Below the pieces are notes generated by a model. The model was given only the letters and a program-made list of their open reading frames with translations, searched no databases and was not told the origin of the DNA. From Rosa chinensis (Eukaryota; Streptophyta; Magnoliopsida; Rosales; Rosaceae): a DNA stretch of 64,000 bases. Numbering within the stretch: position 1 is the stretch's first letter; the number at the start of each line of letters is the position of its first letter. Location of the stretch: positions 79,263,824 through 79,327,823 of the forward strand of contig NC_037092.1 of the NCBI RefSeq assembly GCF_002994745.2, read 5' to 3'. The translations under genes were made by a program, and so were the position numbers. Below, one piece after another: positions 50,080-61,447 of the stretch.

Positions 50080-50214
50080 CTACAGTTGACCCTAGTTTGA
50101 AACTAGGATCGCCCGCGCACCAAGAAGATCGCAGCACCAGCTCCCAGAGCCTCAACCTCCACCAGGCCCCACAGTTGACCCTAGTTTCATTCATAACATG
50201 GCATAATGACCATT
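50080..50214. other. Scrambled junction fragments
   Basis: ACAGTTGACCCTAGTTTGAA and a LINE ORF1-derived 80-bp piece (as at 58985-59085) are followed by a second ACAGTTGACCCTAGTTT and a piece resembling 57600-57660. The patchwork suggests repair by template switching. Confidence 0.7.
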
Positions 50215-50219
50215 ACATC

Positions 50220-50644
50220 TGTACATACCTCCAACAATATGGAGTATTTACTACATCACCAAGCATAAGCAACACCCTCTTTGGGACACCCACAAGCCAT
50301 GGTGAGGCCCAACCGAGACATCCATCTTGTAGCCCTATGTTCAAGCTACGCTACAGTATTCGGAAGTCGCAAATCCGTCGCCGGGAAGCCACCTTCCCGG
50401 CCTTGCCAAGTTGCCTCCACAATATGCTTTTCTAGACTAGAATAGTAACTTTGAGTCCCACATCTAAGAAAATGTAAATGAGGGAGCCTCCTTCCCCTAT
50501 AAAAGGAGACTCCTTCCCACTTACTCACAAGACCATTACATCTCTTGTAATCTTGTTGGGCCGCAAGGCTCGACACACTAGTACACATTCAAGTGGACGT
50601 AGTTTCCCGCTAAGGCGGGAGACGAACCACTATACATCTTGTGT

Positions 50645-50681
<37 letters not shown>

Positions 50682-50721
50682 TTATCGTTAATTAGATCCC
50701 CAACGGATCCAAACGTTAACA
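50220..50721 (+). repeat. 5' LTR of the LARD element
   Basis: 502 bp, TG..CA, with a TATAAAAG promoter box near 50499-50506 and a (CT) run of about 33 bp at 50647-50679. Confidence 0.92.
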
Positions 50722-50740
50722 TTGGCGCCGTCTGTGGGAA
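50722..50740 (+). other. Primer-binding site of the LARD element
   Basis: TTGGCGCCGTCTGTGGGAA directly after the LTR, a standard start for plant Ty3-type elements. I do not assign the tRNA. Confidence 0.8.
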
Positions 50741-53700
50741 GCCGACACACAAAGGCTTCGTCACCTACCACGAACTTTGACCCATTTGGGCCGGTCAATG
50801 CTTGGTCAACGCTGGAAGGGTATGGTCAACGCTGGCAACAAAAAAAAAAAAAAAAATTTTGCTGCCAATTCTCTCTGGACACCCAGAGATCTCCTTTGGC
50901 CACCCTCCTTCTTCTTCGTTCCATCCTCCGCCAGCAAGGCTTTTCCGCTAAGCAATCCCTCCGCTGAGCTCACGGTCATGTCCAAGTCTCCACCACACTG
51001 GGCCTCCGCCAGGCTTTACGGCAAGGCAAAGTTTGAACGGCACTTACCACCAAAGTATCGACCACTATACAGCAACACCTCCAAAGTCTTTGACGCACTG
51101 CCAACAGCTAAGCAAACCTCCTCCAGGCAAGGTCCCTTTGCGACCCGTCAAGCGTCGATCAATAATCGAAATCTTAGCGGCCTGCCAACTTCGAGCCTTG
51201 TCCACTGATCAACCCCCGCTGGACGACCTCCTCTGGACAACATCTCCGCCGGTCAAAACTACCGCTGACAAAATTTTCTTCAGCAGACCACCAGTTGGCT
51301 CGGACCACCGCTAGCAAAAAATTCTTCCGCTGATCAAGCTCCTCCGCTGTCCAAGAGAGCCACTAACCAAATGCTCCGCTCCGCTGGACGAAAAACTCCG
51401 CTACACATCTTGCACCAACCGCCCTAACATTCAGCGGCAAAATCCTCCGCTGATATCCATCAGCGGCACCAGCGAACTCTCTTTCGTCGTTCAGCGTCAG
51501 CATCATCAATATGCAATCGTTGCGTTAAGGTCGCTAGTCATCTTCAGTAAGCAGCAAGAGCAGCGCCAACGCACCAGCAACAGGCGCTACGGGCCTCCAA
51601 GCTGCCTCCGCTGGGCACCACCGCCGAGCTGCCTCCACTGGCAACGCCTCCCCGGGCACCGAAACCGCTAACCTCCGCCAGACACAAAACGCTGGCCAAA
51701 GCTTTTCTCCAGCTGACTAGGGCATCACCGCCCAACTTCCTCCGCTCCGCTAGGCACCGCCAGCAAGCTCTACTGCTACCACCAGTAGGTAATCCTCCGC
51801 CTGAAACGGATCGCTAGCCAACCTCGGACGGAAAATCTTCCGCCCCACTGTACACCGCCAATCTTTGGTGCACCACCATGTGCAGCGCAGTCCACCGACC
51901 ATCTCCTGCTAGCAAATCCCAGCGGCAAAACTTCAACGAGCACACCTCCACCGCTAGCCATGGCCCGAACAGCCTCCGCTAGCTGGCTACCTCCTTCTTC
52001 GCTAGCCTCCGCTACACACAGTTCCGCCAGCCACAACCGCCAGCAAGGCTCCGCTCCGCCGGCCGCCGCTGAGCAGCTTCACCGTTGGGCATCCCCGAGC
52101 TTCACCCTTCACCGTTGGGACATCACCGCTGCAAATCACTAAACCCAGCAACCACTTATATGCTCTGGACACCCATGGATGGCTATGTTCTTCTCTGGGC
52201 ACCCAGAGTTCTTGTCCGACCAAGCATCTCATGCTCCTTTCTGTGAAATCGCATTCTCCCTGCACATTTCAGAGCAATACTTGAACCAGATAAGTCTGCT
52301 GTTATATATCTCCGAGCTATATATACTTTGATGTCTACTTATGCTATCTACACATGCTTACGAGTCCATGATAGCATGTTTACATATATGCACATATGTG
52401 TTTTCTGGTCAACTGAAGCATAAATATGTATCAACTAAGCAATATGATATTTTCAAAATGGCTTTGTGTCTTGGCATCATGCATGATGATCAGTTCATTC
52501 CCAAACGAATGTGTCATTAAAAACAGGTCTCAATGCCATGCATATTTCCAGCACATTCTGTTTGATTTGCTAGCCTACCTAATTATATGATACCACGTAT
52601 CAGTACCATAGTACACTTGCCCGGTACACAATCCATCCCAGTACCGCTTAACACATAAGCTCTTATAGCTTAAGGGCTACATGCATGTGATTCGTAATGG
52701 TGTCAAAGATGACAAAACTGTAGGCTATATACAAATATATACTTAATTGCATGGAACACGTAACTTAAAGCATCACTAGCTTATCTTTGTATGTTTAATT
52801 ACAATGCTTGACTGCTAAAGCATGTTCCATCACATTACACACATGGCCCCACTAAGCTATCAAAATATGCTATGTATAAGATTGATATGGCACTTACTTT
52901 GCGCTCAGTTCCTATATATTTATCATATAGGCACGAGCACTACAATTTGGGCATCTACTACCTACCCATGTGTGTCACTAGGCTTGAGCATATACATTTA
53001 ATTGATGCTTCACTTTTAATGGCCTTACTCAAGTGCTCCACCATTCTTCTCCGATCAATGCACTTAACAATCATTTAACACTTCAAAAATGATTACATGA
53101 AGCATGCATTTAGTCCATCTAACATGGCCAAATTGCAATTCATCTTAGATTGCTTATACACTTTGCTTCACATCTTATCAAAATACATGCAAATTATTTA
53201 TGTTGATTTTACAAATCTACATATTAACCATCTATTTTGTTTGAAGGAAATTCAACTATTTCTATTGAGCATTCAACCGCAACTACGAGTTGACGTACAT
53301 TATCGAAGTATTTTATCCGCCACAAGCAAATGAACCTCAAATCGGCATAAGATAAGTGCCTTCCTCTTATCTTTACGCTCTTACAATTTGAGCTACCGCC
53401 GATGCCATGACTATACATGCTTCCATAAACTTTTAAGCATGCCTACAACATTTCGTAGATTTGGCAACACTTTCTAGATCTCACACACTAGATATGCCAT
53501 GCTTCACATACCGATCTCAACGATCTCTAAGCATTCCTACAAAAATACAAAATGTTATTAGCATCCACACTACAAGTACTGCCTGCACATGACATGCTTC
53601 TATTTAATTGCAAAATTAAATAAATGTGGGACACTCAAACAAAATTTTATTACTTGCTCTATTTTGTTTGCCATGTTTCATACAAATACACACTGTATGA

Positions 53701-54192
53701 GTCTATGGTCACCGCCAAGCGGTAAGGCAACGCCTCATAATGACAATGACCGCTACGCGGCATTGCAGTCAAGCTTTTCTCCTTCGAGAAAACAGCAAGG
53801 GACTAGTTAACACAGCCCACGGCAGCCATTGATCCGGCAGTTAACCCTGACGCTTGGGTATCTAAGATTGGGCTCGCTACCCAACACCCTCTGCTCCGCG
53901 CAGCTCCCCTCATCAAACAATTTTTCGACCATCCGGAGGTCTATAGCCAGGAGTGGGGGACTCCTCGCAGGGCCTAGCAGGGGCCCACCCGAAAGGGCAA
54001 AAGCGTTCGCTCCAACCAATTCTAGACGGACGACGCACTAGCACTAATTATGCTTGATATACGGCACAAAGCTACGCTTTGGTATCAACCCGCGAGCACA
54101 CCCTCCTTGACTGGGGACTTCGGGGACTTGTACATACAGCCCAGCATAATTAGCAACGGTCACGCTCATGCCTCAGGGCATCACCTTCGAGC

Positions 54193-54533
54193 TACCCGTT
54201 AAAGCCTCAGCGGCCTTCCCGGCACCTCGAGCTTCCGCTCATGCCTTCCCGGCACCCACGAGCTTCCCGCTCATGCCTTCCCGGCACCCCGAGCTTCCGC
54301 TCATGCCTTCCTGGTACCCCGAGCTTCCGCTCATGCCTTCCCGGCACCCCGAGCTTCCGCTCATGCCTTCCCGGCACCCACGAGCTTCCCGCTCATGCCT
54401 TCCCGGCACCCCGAGCTTCCCGCTCATGCCTTCCCGGCACCCCGAGCTTCCCGCTCATGCCTTCCCGGCAACCCCGAGTTTCCCGCTCATGCCTTCCCGG
54501 CAATCCTCGAGCTTTACGCTCATGTCTACTCGA
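54193..54533. repeat. 30-bp minisatellite inside the LARD element
   Basis: About ten imperfect units of the type CCTTCCCGGCACCCCGAGC followed by TTCCGCTCATG. Units vary by small indels. The long frames crossing it are by-products of the repeat. Confidence 0.9.
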
Positions 54534-55026
54534 CACACCACACGTTAATGGAACATTGAATTCTTCTACCATTTGTCACTTACGACAAATTGAATTCTTT
54601 TCTCGTTCCATTAATACGAGCGACAACCAAGCAAACACAAGCGTTCACGTATTCATCATTCACGAATTACAAATGCTTACCTTCGCAGTGCTCATACAAC
54701 TTACATTTATCATATGCAATCCACGACCATACGCACTCTCGAGTTTGTACGCCATAATTGATCGTACTCGGCGCCATTCGCATGTATACATCAACATGTA
54801 TCACGCACCCCATACGTGCATATATGCCAACGCATATCATTGCAACTCACATTTGTTACCCAATGCAACGAGCATTCTACATATGCCTGTTTTTTGTCTT
54901 TGTTGTGCAGGTTAACGAGTCCCTTCTTGCTTACGCAGTTCGGGGACTTGTAGGGGCTCCGTGCCGCCCGGTTACTTATGCTTGATGACTTCGTGGTTAT
55001 AACTCCCCAACCAAGAAGCTCCTCTT

Positions 55027-55046
55027 ACTTGGGGACTTCGGGGACT
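55027..55046 (+). other. Polypurine tract of the LARD element
   Basis: ACTTGGGGACTTCGGGGACT just before the 3' LTR. A near copy, including the first bases of an LTR (GGGGACTTGTACATAC), is at 54111-54138. Confidence 0.7.
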
Positions 55047-55471
55047 TGTACATACCTCCAACAATATGGAGTATTTACTACATCACCAAGCATAAGCAAC
55101 ACCCTCTTTGGGACACCCACAAGCCATGGTGAGGCCCAACCGAGACATGCATCTTGTAGCCCTATGTTCAAGCTACGCTACGGTATTCGGAAGTCGCAAA
55201 TCCGTCGCCGGGAAGCCACCTTCCCGGCCTTGCCAAGTTGCCTCCACAATATGCTTTTCTAGACTAGAATAGTAACTTTGAGTCCCACATCTAAGCAAAT
55301 GTAAATGAGGGAGCCTCCTTCCCCTATAAAAGGAGACTCCTTCCCACTTACTCACAAGACCATTACATCTCTTGTAATCTTGTTGGGCCGCAAGGCTCGA
55401 CACACTAGTACACATTCAAGTGGACGTAGTTTCCCGCTAAGGCGGGAGACGAACCACTATACATCTTGTGT

Positions 55472-55534
<63 letters not shown>

Positions 55535-55574
55535 TTATCGTTAATTAGATCCCCAACGGATCCAAACGTTAACA
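55047..55574 (+). repeat. 3' LTR of the LARD element
   Basis: 528 bp. Differs from the 5' LTR by 26 bp more of (CT)n and by the three substitutions I could see. Confidence 0.92.
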
Positions 55575-55584
55575 ACATCAAACT

Positions 55585-57670
55585 AGTTTCATTCAGTATA
55601 TCACAGAATTTGAATTGGTAAAATCTTCTGGCTAGGTAGTTTGATCCGAACAGTATATGTGTCATCGATCCTCAAGAAGCTTTTCACAAACATGCATTAT
55701 TGTTGCTAGCTAGCTCCAAGTTGTCAATATGTGTTTGCTTCTTTCCTAGCTTTAAGCCCAACCATATTAGGCTATAGGTACTGACCACCAGGAACGAAAT
55801 AGAATCTAAATTCTATGGAGCTAGCAGAATAAGAACGCATTGAATTTGGGGGGGCATTAACGTATTCTTATTTTACAGTTTCATTATTTGAATAGTTCAT
55901 GTTTAAAACATAATGTAAAGAGATTGTCCATTTGAGATCTTCTTTCAGTTTTTCATGAGTATTAAATAGTTGATGGATCACTTAAGACAAAATGTTGTCA
56001 TAACTATCCATTTATTGAAGTACATTTAATTCTCGATTGATCAATATCTCTTATGTTTCGTCAGTGGAGGTGGCAAACATGCCATCCCAACCCACTTAAT
56101 GGGGCTTCGGGCCGGCCTATATACTAAGACATTAAGCCCAATCCGGCCTACGACCTATGCCCACAACGTGCCAAGCCGTGCTCGTGTCGGGCCAATAAAA
56201 GGGTTGTACCTTTTGTATCGTGCCGAAAATTAAAATTAGTCGAGCCCGGTATTATAAATACGAGTTGTAACTCATGTACTACCAGAAACTATTCATTAAA
56301 ATTTAATGTAATAAGTTTATTGCCTATAAATTATATATTATATATTATCTTTATATTATAAAAAATATAACAAATATTATACTATAGAAACGAAAAATAT
56401 TCATTAAATAGTTGCTACATGTACCATGAAAACTATTCTTTAAAATTTAATGTTATAAGTTTATTGTTTACAAATTATATATTATCTTTATATTATTAAA
56501 AAGTATTACATTATAGAAACGGGCTAGGCGGCGACCTGCAATACGTCGTGCTCGGGCCGTGTCGGGTCCATAACAGGCTTTGGACAAGCCAGGTCATTAG
56601 GCCAATGTTTCTCGGCGTAGCCCGACCAGTTAGAATAACGTGTTTGGGTCATACCAGGTCACTAACGGGCTCATGTCATGCCAGGCCGCTTTTAAATGTG
56701 CAGGGCTTGTGCCGTGCTCTGCCCTAGCGGCCCGTTTGCCACCTTATTCGTAAGTATTGGGAGAAAGTGAATAAATGACATAGTATTCTTGTGATTCATA
56801 TCGATGCTCTAAAAAACCTTAGGAAAAGAGGGTCAACTTCTGCGGATTACTACTCGTCCGGCAGCGGCCGTGACGTTTAGGCAGGCCAATGGTGTGGGTC
56901 TGCTGCCGAATGGGTGTTTGGATACTAGTGCTTAGCGATGGATCTTTGGGAGTGCTACGCTCAAAGTTTTGGCTGGATTGTTTTTGGCATTGGTTTTTCT
57001 AGTTATCACTTCTAAGGCGCGGTGGTTGTGCTTACAGGGGCGGTCTTTGACATAATGGGATGGATTTGGTTCTTGCTCCTCATCAATTCCATGTGAGACA
57101 TCGGCCTCTGGTGATGCTGGGACATTTTGAATGTCTTTCAGGTTGTTTGAATCTAGTCGGGTTCCGATCTACTTTGAATATTTAACGTTTGAAACTTTTA
57201 GGTTGTCGAAGTGGCGTTTCCGTCGAAGGGGGATCTAGCGGTGAGGATGGTTTTTAGCTGTGTTGTTCAATGCAATTGGTGTGGGGACGAAGTGATGACT
57301 GGGCTGGGGTTGAGCTGATCCTCTCTGGGCTTTGGGCTTGGACTCTTAGGGCTTCACAGGTTTGTTATGGTTTTAGATAGTTTTTAGCTTATTTATTTCC
57401 AATAATTTCCTTTTTAGGGACCTATGCACTTTTGTTTTGTGCACCATATTTATCTTGTTTCAGGCGTCCTAGCAAATCTTCTAGATTAGAACTAAAAAAT
57501 GATTCAAGATATTTGTAATCATAGAGCAATAGATGTCTATAGATGTATATGACACTATGCCTATTCCTACATACCACTATCGGTATTAGCTACCACATCT
57601 AACTGTTTGTCTATATATGACAGCGGGGAATGTAATGGTCATTCTGCCGTGTGATGAATGAAATTCACAA
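55585..57670. repeat. Right arm of the 2.1-kb inverted repeat
   Basis: Reverse complement of about 47140-49250, beginning TTTCATTCAGTATATCACAG. Differences are scattered substitutions and short indels. Confidence 0.88.
56065..56746. mobile_element. hAT-type MITE (right copy)
   Basis: Inverted counterpart of 48079-48761, bounded by TGGAGGTGGCAAAC and GTTTGCCACCTTA. The 8-bp flanks TTCGTCAG and TTCGTAAG match at seven of eight positions, as expected for hAT target duplications. Confidence 0.78.
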
Positions 57671-57776
57671 TCCAGCTTAGAATTGATTCAGGAAAAAAAA
57701 ATTATCGATTTCATGGTTTCTTTGCGGAAATAATAGATGCAGATTCATTAATTCTAAATGATAGTGGCCAGACAAA

Positions 57777-58333
57777 TAAAATTTTTGGTGGATAAATGAA
57801 ATTGCAGAACAAAAATGTAGGGAAAGATTGTAGGCCTATAAAGCTTTGCATTTGCAAGCTGTTTTTCCGAAAACCAAGTTTCATTCAGAATGAGGGTGTT
57901 AAGCTCATCTATATGAGATTTCAAGTAAAAGACAATTCCTAAATTGAAGTGTGGTCAGGGAATTTCAAGAAAATCTTGGTTAAGCTTTTAAGGACTAGGG
58001 CATTTTATTTGGGGATCCTTTATTTGGACAGAAGCCACGGAGCCATAAACATTTGGTTATTGACAGCCAAACTGAACAATAAAAAGGGTAAGAATTCAAC
58101 CCAAGAAAGCAGTAAAACCATCGAAAACCTTTTTCAAACATCAAACAAAACTACGCATTACTAAAACTACAATTGTGTTCAATTGTGGCCCGGTTTGACA
58201 ACAATGTGTTTGCCATGGTGGGTTTGGTCCTAGCAAGTGTAGCATTGTTAAATTAGCAAGAGCAAAAGAATTATCAGGTTGATGAATCCATAACCTGTCA
58301 TCTTTGAGTCCTAGGGAGTACTTGACTATCCGT
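57777..58333. repeat. Second copy of the 38222-38770 block
   Basis: Collinear with 38222-38770, including the decayed prolamin-like start, and ends at GGAGTACTTGACTATC just before the LINE. Confidence 0.9.
58186..58260 (+). pseudogene. Decayed start of a prolamin-like gene (right copy)
   Basis: GTG GCC CGG then VARFDNNVFAMVGLVLASVALL followed by TAG. Closer to the working family than the copy at 38626, but the ATG is likewise GTG and the mature part is gone. Confidence 0.78.
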
Positions 58334-58356
58334 TCCCATCATCGGGATATACCATT

Positions 58357-59379
58357 TTTTTTTTTTTGAGGGAAACGGAATCTGGTTCCATTAATAACAA
58401 CGACCTCACTCGGTCAAGCTAGAAGGATCCGAAAATCCTTCATAGTACAACTCAAAGAGCAATACAGAATCTAAATAAAGCAAAAACCGAACTAAAAGTC
58501 CAAAAGCAAAATCCAAACTGAGAAAACAAATTAGGGAAAGCAAGGAAAAAGCATAGACCTACACAACACCATGCAAGCAACCATCATGCCGCTTTGACGC
58601 CTAAGACCATTATGGTGTACACCGCAGCAAGTATCACAACAAAAGCTTCCACAAGGCCAATATAGGTCAACAAACCTAACCCTCTAGGAGAGGGGTATCT
58701 TCCTCCACGACAGCCATCTCCAGAGATGGTACAGGCTTGGGCTTGTTCCGATGACCATGAGGACGACCCTTCTTCTTCGGCACCTTTCCCACAGCAACAG
58801 AAACCTCCACCAATCCGTCACCAAAATCCATTGGCCCAACTGCCAACTTCAACCGCTTCCCAGCCTCAGCCCAATCATCCTCACGTGATTTGTGCAAGCC
58901 CAAAATCTTTTTTTCGAACCCCATAATTTCATTGAGCCCAGCAGCCTGTCCCACAGGCCCACACGGCCCATTGCCTCTTAGCCCCACAGTTGACCCTAGT
59001 TTGAAACTAGGATTGCCTGCGTTTCCCGCACGCCAAGAAGATCGCAGCACCAGCTCCGAGAGCCTCAACCTCCACCAGGCCCTAAGGATCCAAACCAGTT
59101 CCAGTTGGCCTGGGAACCACGAGCGTCGCCATCTCGGACGACAGTCACCTGCACCGGCCCAGCAACCACCGGCGACACCAAACCCTTGTCGCAATCCGCA
59201 CCAACATGATAAAAGAAACCACAGTCCTTACAGATCCCATGGCATCTTTCATACTGAAACTCCAGCTCTACAGACAACTCTGGCGAGAACCGAAACTCCC
59301 TCCGAGCCCAAGCCCTTCGCCTCACATAGTGAATTAGACAGATTCGTAGCACAGAGTCCTTCCTCTGCAACGCCACCAG
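58357..59379 (-). mobile_element. LINE insertion with 16-bp target duplication
   Basis: A T-run at the left end, starting right after ATCGGGATATACCATT (58341-58356), marks the poly(A) tail of a minus-strand insertion. The same 16 bp follow the element at 59380-59395. The 1.02-kb body encodes an ORF1-like nucleic-acid-binding part: a CCHC knuckle CKDCGFFYHVGADC (minus frame 59394-59065) and, after a frame change, an AT-hook-like KKKGRPHGHRNK near 58770-58735. No reverse transcriptase is present. It is truncated or internally deleted, and was moved by another LINE's enzymes. Confidence 0.88.
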
Positions 59380-59722
59380 ATCGGGATATACCATTGTTTC
59401 CCTTTCAGCTACTTATATTCTAGAGCAAAATAACTTGCAATTTTTTTCGGGTCACTCTCTGTTTTTTTGTGTCTATTCCGTGAAAAGTAAAGAGAGCTTT
59501 GAATGAAACAATTGCAAAAACCAATTTCCTTTTTTGCAATGAGGTTCCTAAGATCGTCTAAGACTATTGCATTTGTTGAGATGATTACTTGATTACTAGA
59601 CGATTGTGTTAAAACCATAACAATATATAGGAAAACCAACATAGCAGAAAGTTTAAATCTAATTGGTTGAGTTATAGTTTGACCGGTAATTAAACCCAAG
59701 AGTTAAGAAATCAATAAGGAAC

Positions 59723-59794
59723 GTAGATAATTCAATTCAAGCAAAACCGAACAATAAAGTAGATCATTCAATTCAAGCAAAACCGAACAATAAA
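59723..59794. repeat. Duplicated 36-bp promoter element, copy A3
   Basis: Units 59723-59758 and 59759-59794, as in A1 and A2. Confidence 0.85.
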
Positions 59795-59827
59795 GAGGAA
59801 TCGGATTAACTCAACCCATGAAAGCAC

Positions 59828-59835
59828 TATAAAAT
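59828..59835 (+). promoter_or_regulatory. TATA box of gene A3
   Basis: TATAAAAT, 99 bp upstream of the ATG, same context as in A2. Confidence 0.7.
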
Positions 59836-59926
59836 AAACCACTGAAAACCTTTTGTCCAACATCAAACAAAACAACCTTGCATTAGCACAGTTAATTAAG
59901 CACAAATTGCACGTTTGGCTTTAAGA

Positions 59927-60391
59927 ATGGCTAGAGTTGATCAAAATGTGTTTGTCAAGGTAGGTTTGGTGTTAGTAAGTGTAGCACTATTCATGTCATC
60001 ATTTGCAGAAGCTCAAGAATATGAGGTTGTTTATCAAATTTCTGAGGATGTTGCGGCGAGCCCTATTGGCATCCAGGTTGACAATTTTGTCATTAATGAT
60101 GAAAACGGTCAATATGTGTTGCCTCCTAACCAATCTTATAAGAAGTTAGATGAATGTGTACGTAAGATTACAGGATATTATGCTGAAGAGATCTTGCCCA
60201 AAATTTTTAAAAGCGAACCTGTCACTACGGATAATTGCAAAGCCATTCTGCATTTGGGATATGATTGTCACATTCGGTCAGTGAAAACTCTGCTCTCACG
60301 TCCGGAACTAAAAGAAAAAGCTTCTGAGATACTGCCAAGAAGTGAGCAGATTTGGGAAACATGTGCCTTTGTTGCTCCTTCTCCTTTCTAA
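59927..60391 (+). CDS. Prolamin-like (ECA1-related) small secreted protein A3, 154 aa
   Basis: An intact sister of A2. I find only two amino-acid differences: FAEAQ instead of FAAAQ at the signal-peptide end, and Arg instead of His after DECV. The Glu at the cleavage site could alter processing. The four Cys (77, 104, 114, 146) are kept. Flanking DNA is almost identical to that of A2 for more than 3 kb, so the pair arose by recent segmental duplication. Downstream, a Mutator-like element has entered this copy only. Likely role and location are as for A2. Confidence 0.88.
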   Translation: MARVDQNVFVKVGLVLVSVALFMSSFAEAQEYEVVYQISEDVAASPIGIQVDNFVINDENGQYVLPPNQSYKKLDECVRKITGYYAEEILPKIFKSEPVTTDNCKAILHLGYDCHIRSVKTLLSRPELKEKASEILPRSEQIWETCAFVAPSPF

Positions 60392-61360
60392 TTGATCTTA
60401 TTGCACACTAGCTCATGTAATCCATCCATACAAATTAGTTAATTACAATATATTGAACTGGGAGCTTCTTTTTGTCATCATGTTAAATTTAACGATGTCC
60501 AAAAATTTTGAAGCCCTTTGGAAACTCTTTGTTTTATTTTTATTTTTTGAAAAACAAAAAATGAAATATATTACAGTAATAAGACATAATATAACATAGT
60601 GAACAAACTCATGATTTGAACCTTGTACTATGTGGGAAATTATAACATGGTCCCGGAGCATGATACACGTGATGGTCTGGATTGATGTCATTGATCCATG
60701 TGATTTGTATTTATTTTTTTATTGCTCTTTTAATTTAATTTTTGACCATATGTACGGTTCCCATCAAATTCGAATAATATTATTAGCTCGAACCATCACA
60801 TTTGTTTTTGTTATAAAAGAGACCATACATATTATATGTCTCTTGATTCATAGATAAGATTAATACACAACGACTACTCTGTTTCGACAATCATGACATA
60901 GAGTAGTCTATACCAACAAAACATATCTCGCCTTGCAAGCAATCTAACTAACTACCTTCAGAAGCTGAGCACGCAATTGTGGTACGCTAAAGCTAGGCAC
61001 TTTCAGAAAGCTCGTGGAGATATCCTTATCAGCATAAACATTTATTGTAAAAAAATAACTAGACCACAACTACGGGCTCCTGCCCTTTAAAAGGGTCAGA
61101 GCTCTTGCAATCTCTTGCTAGGCCCCACAACCCAAACTTGAGACCAAGCCCATAAGCCCATTCCCAGGCCTAGTCCAGGGGCAATCTAAGAAAGTAGGGG
61201 CCGTGACCACTTACCCAATTTTAACCTAAAAAATGCCCACTTGCTCCACCAAGAGTTTTTTGACCCCATTTACCCAATTTAATCACAAATGACATTTTCA
61301 CCCCCAATCAAATTATTAAAGTACAAAATTCTCTCTCTCCTCCTAACGGACTCTATCTCA

Positions 61361-61362
<2 letters not shown>

Positions 61363-61441
<79 letters not shown>
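61363..61441. repeat. (CT)n microsatellite in the MULE
   Basis: About 78 bp of uninterrupted CT, the longest in the window. Confidence 0.93.

Positions 61442-61447
<6 letters not shown>

Larger units (their letters stand above)
50220..55574 (+). mobile_element. Non-coding LTR retrotransposon (LARD type) with target duplication
   Basis: LTRs at 50220-50721 and 55047-55574 start TGTACATACC and end ACGTTAACA. The primer-binding site TTGGCGCCGTCTGTGGGAA follows the 5' LTR, and a purine tract GGGGACTTCGGGGACT precedes the 3' LTR. A 5-bp target duplication ACATC flanks it (50215-50219, 55575-55579). The 4.3-kb interior has no gag, protease, RT or integrase, so the element must be moved by another element's proteins. 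I count three substitutions between LTRs besides the CT-run length. It sits within the inverted-repeat loop. Confidence 0.92.

Noticed and set aside
50478..51314. Several plus ORFs after the first LTR of the LARD element
   Set aside because: They cross the LTR border and primer-binding site and resemble no gag. Treated as chance frames in GC-rich DNA.
54168..54915. Two long overlapping plus ORFs
   Set aside because: Produced by the 30-bp minisatellite, which is open in several frames. No start context or domain.
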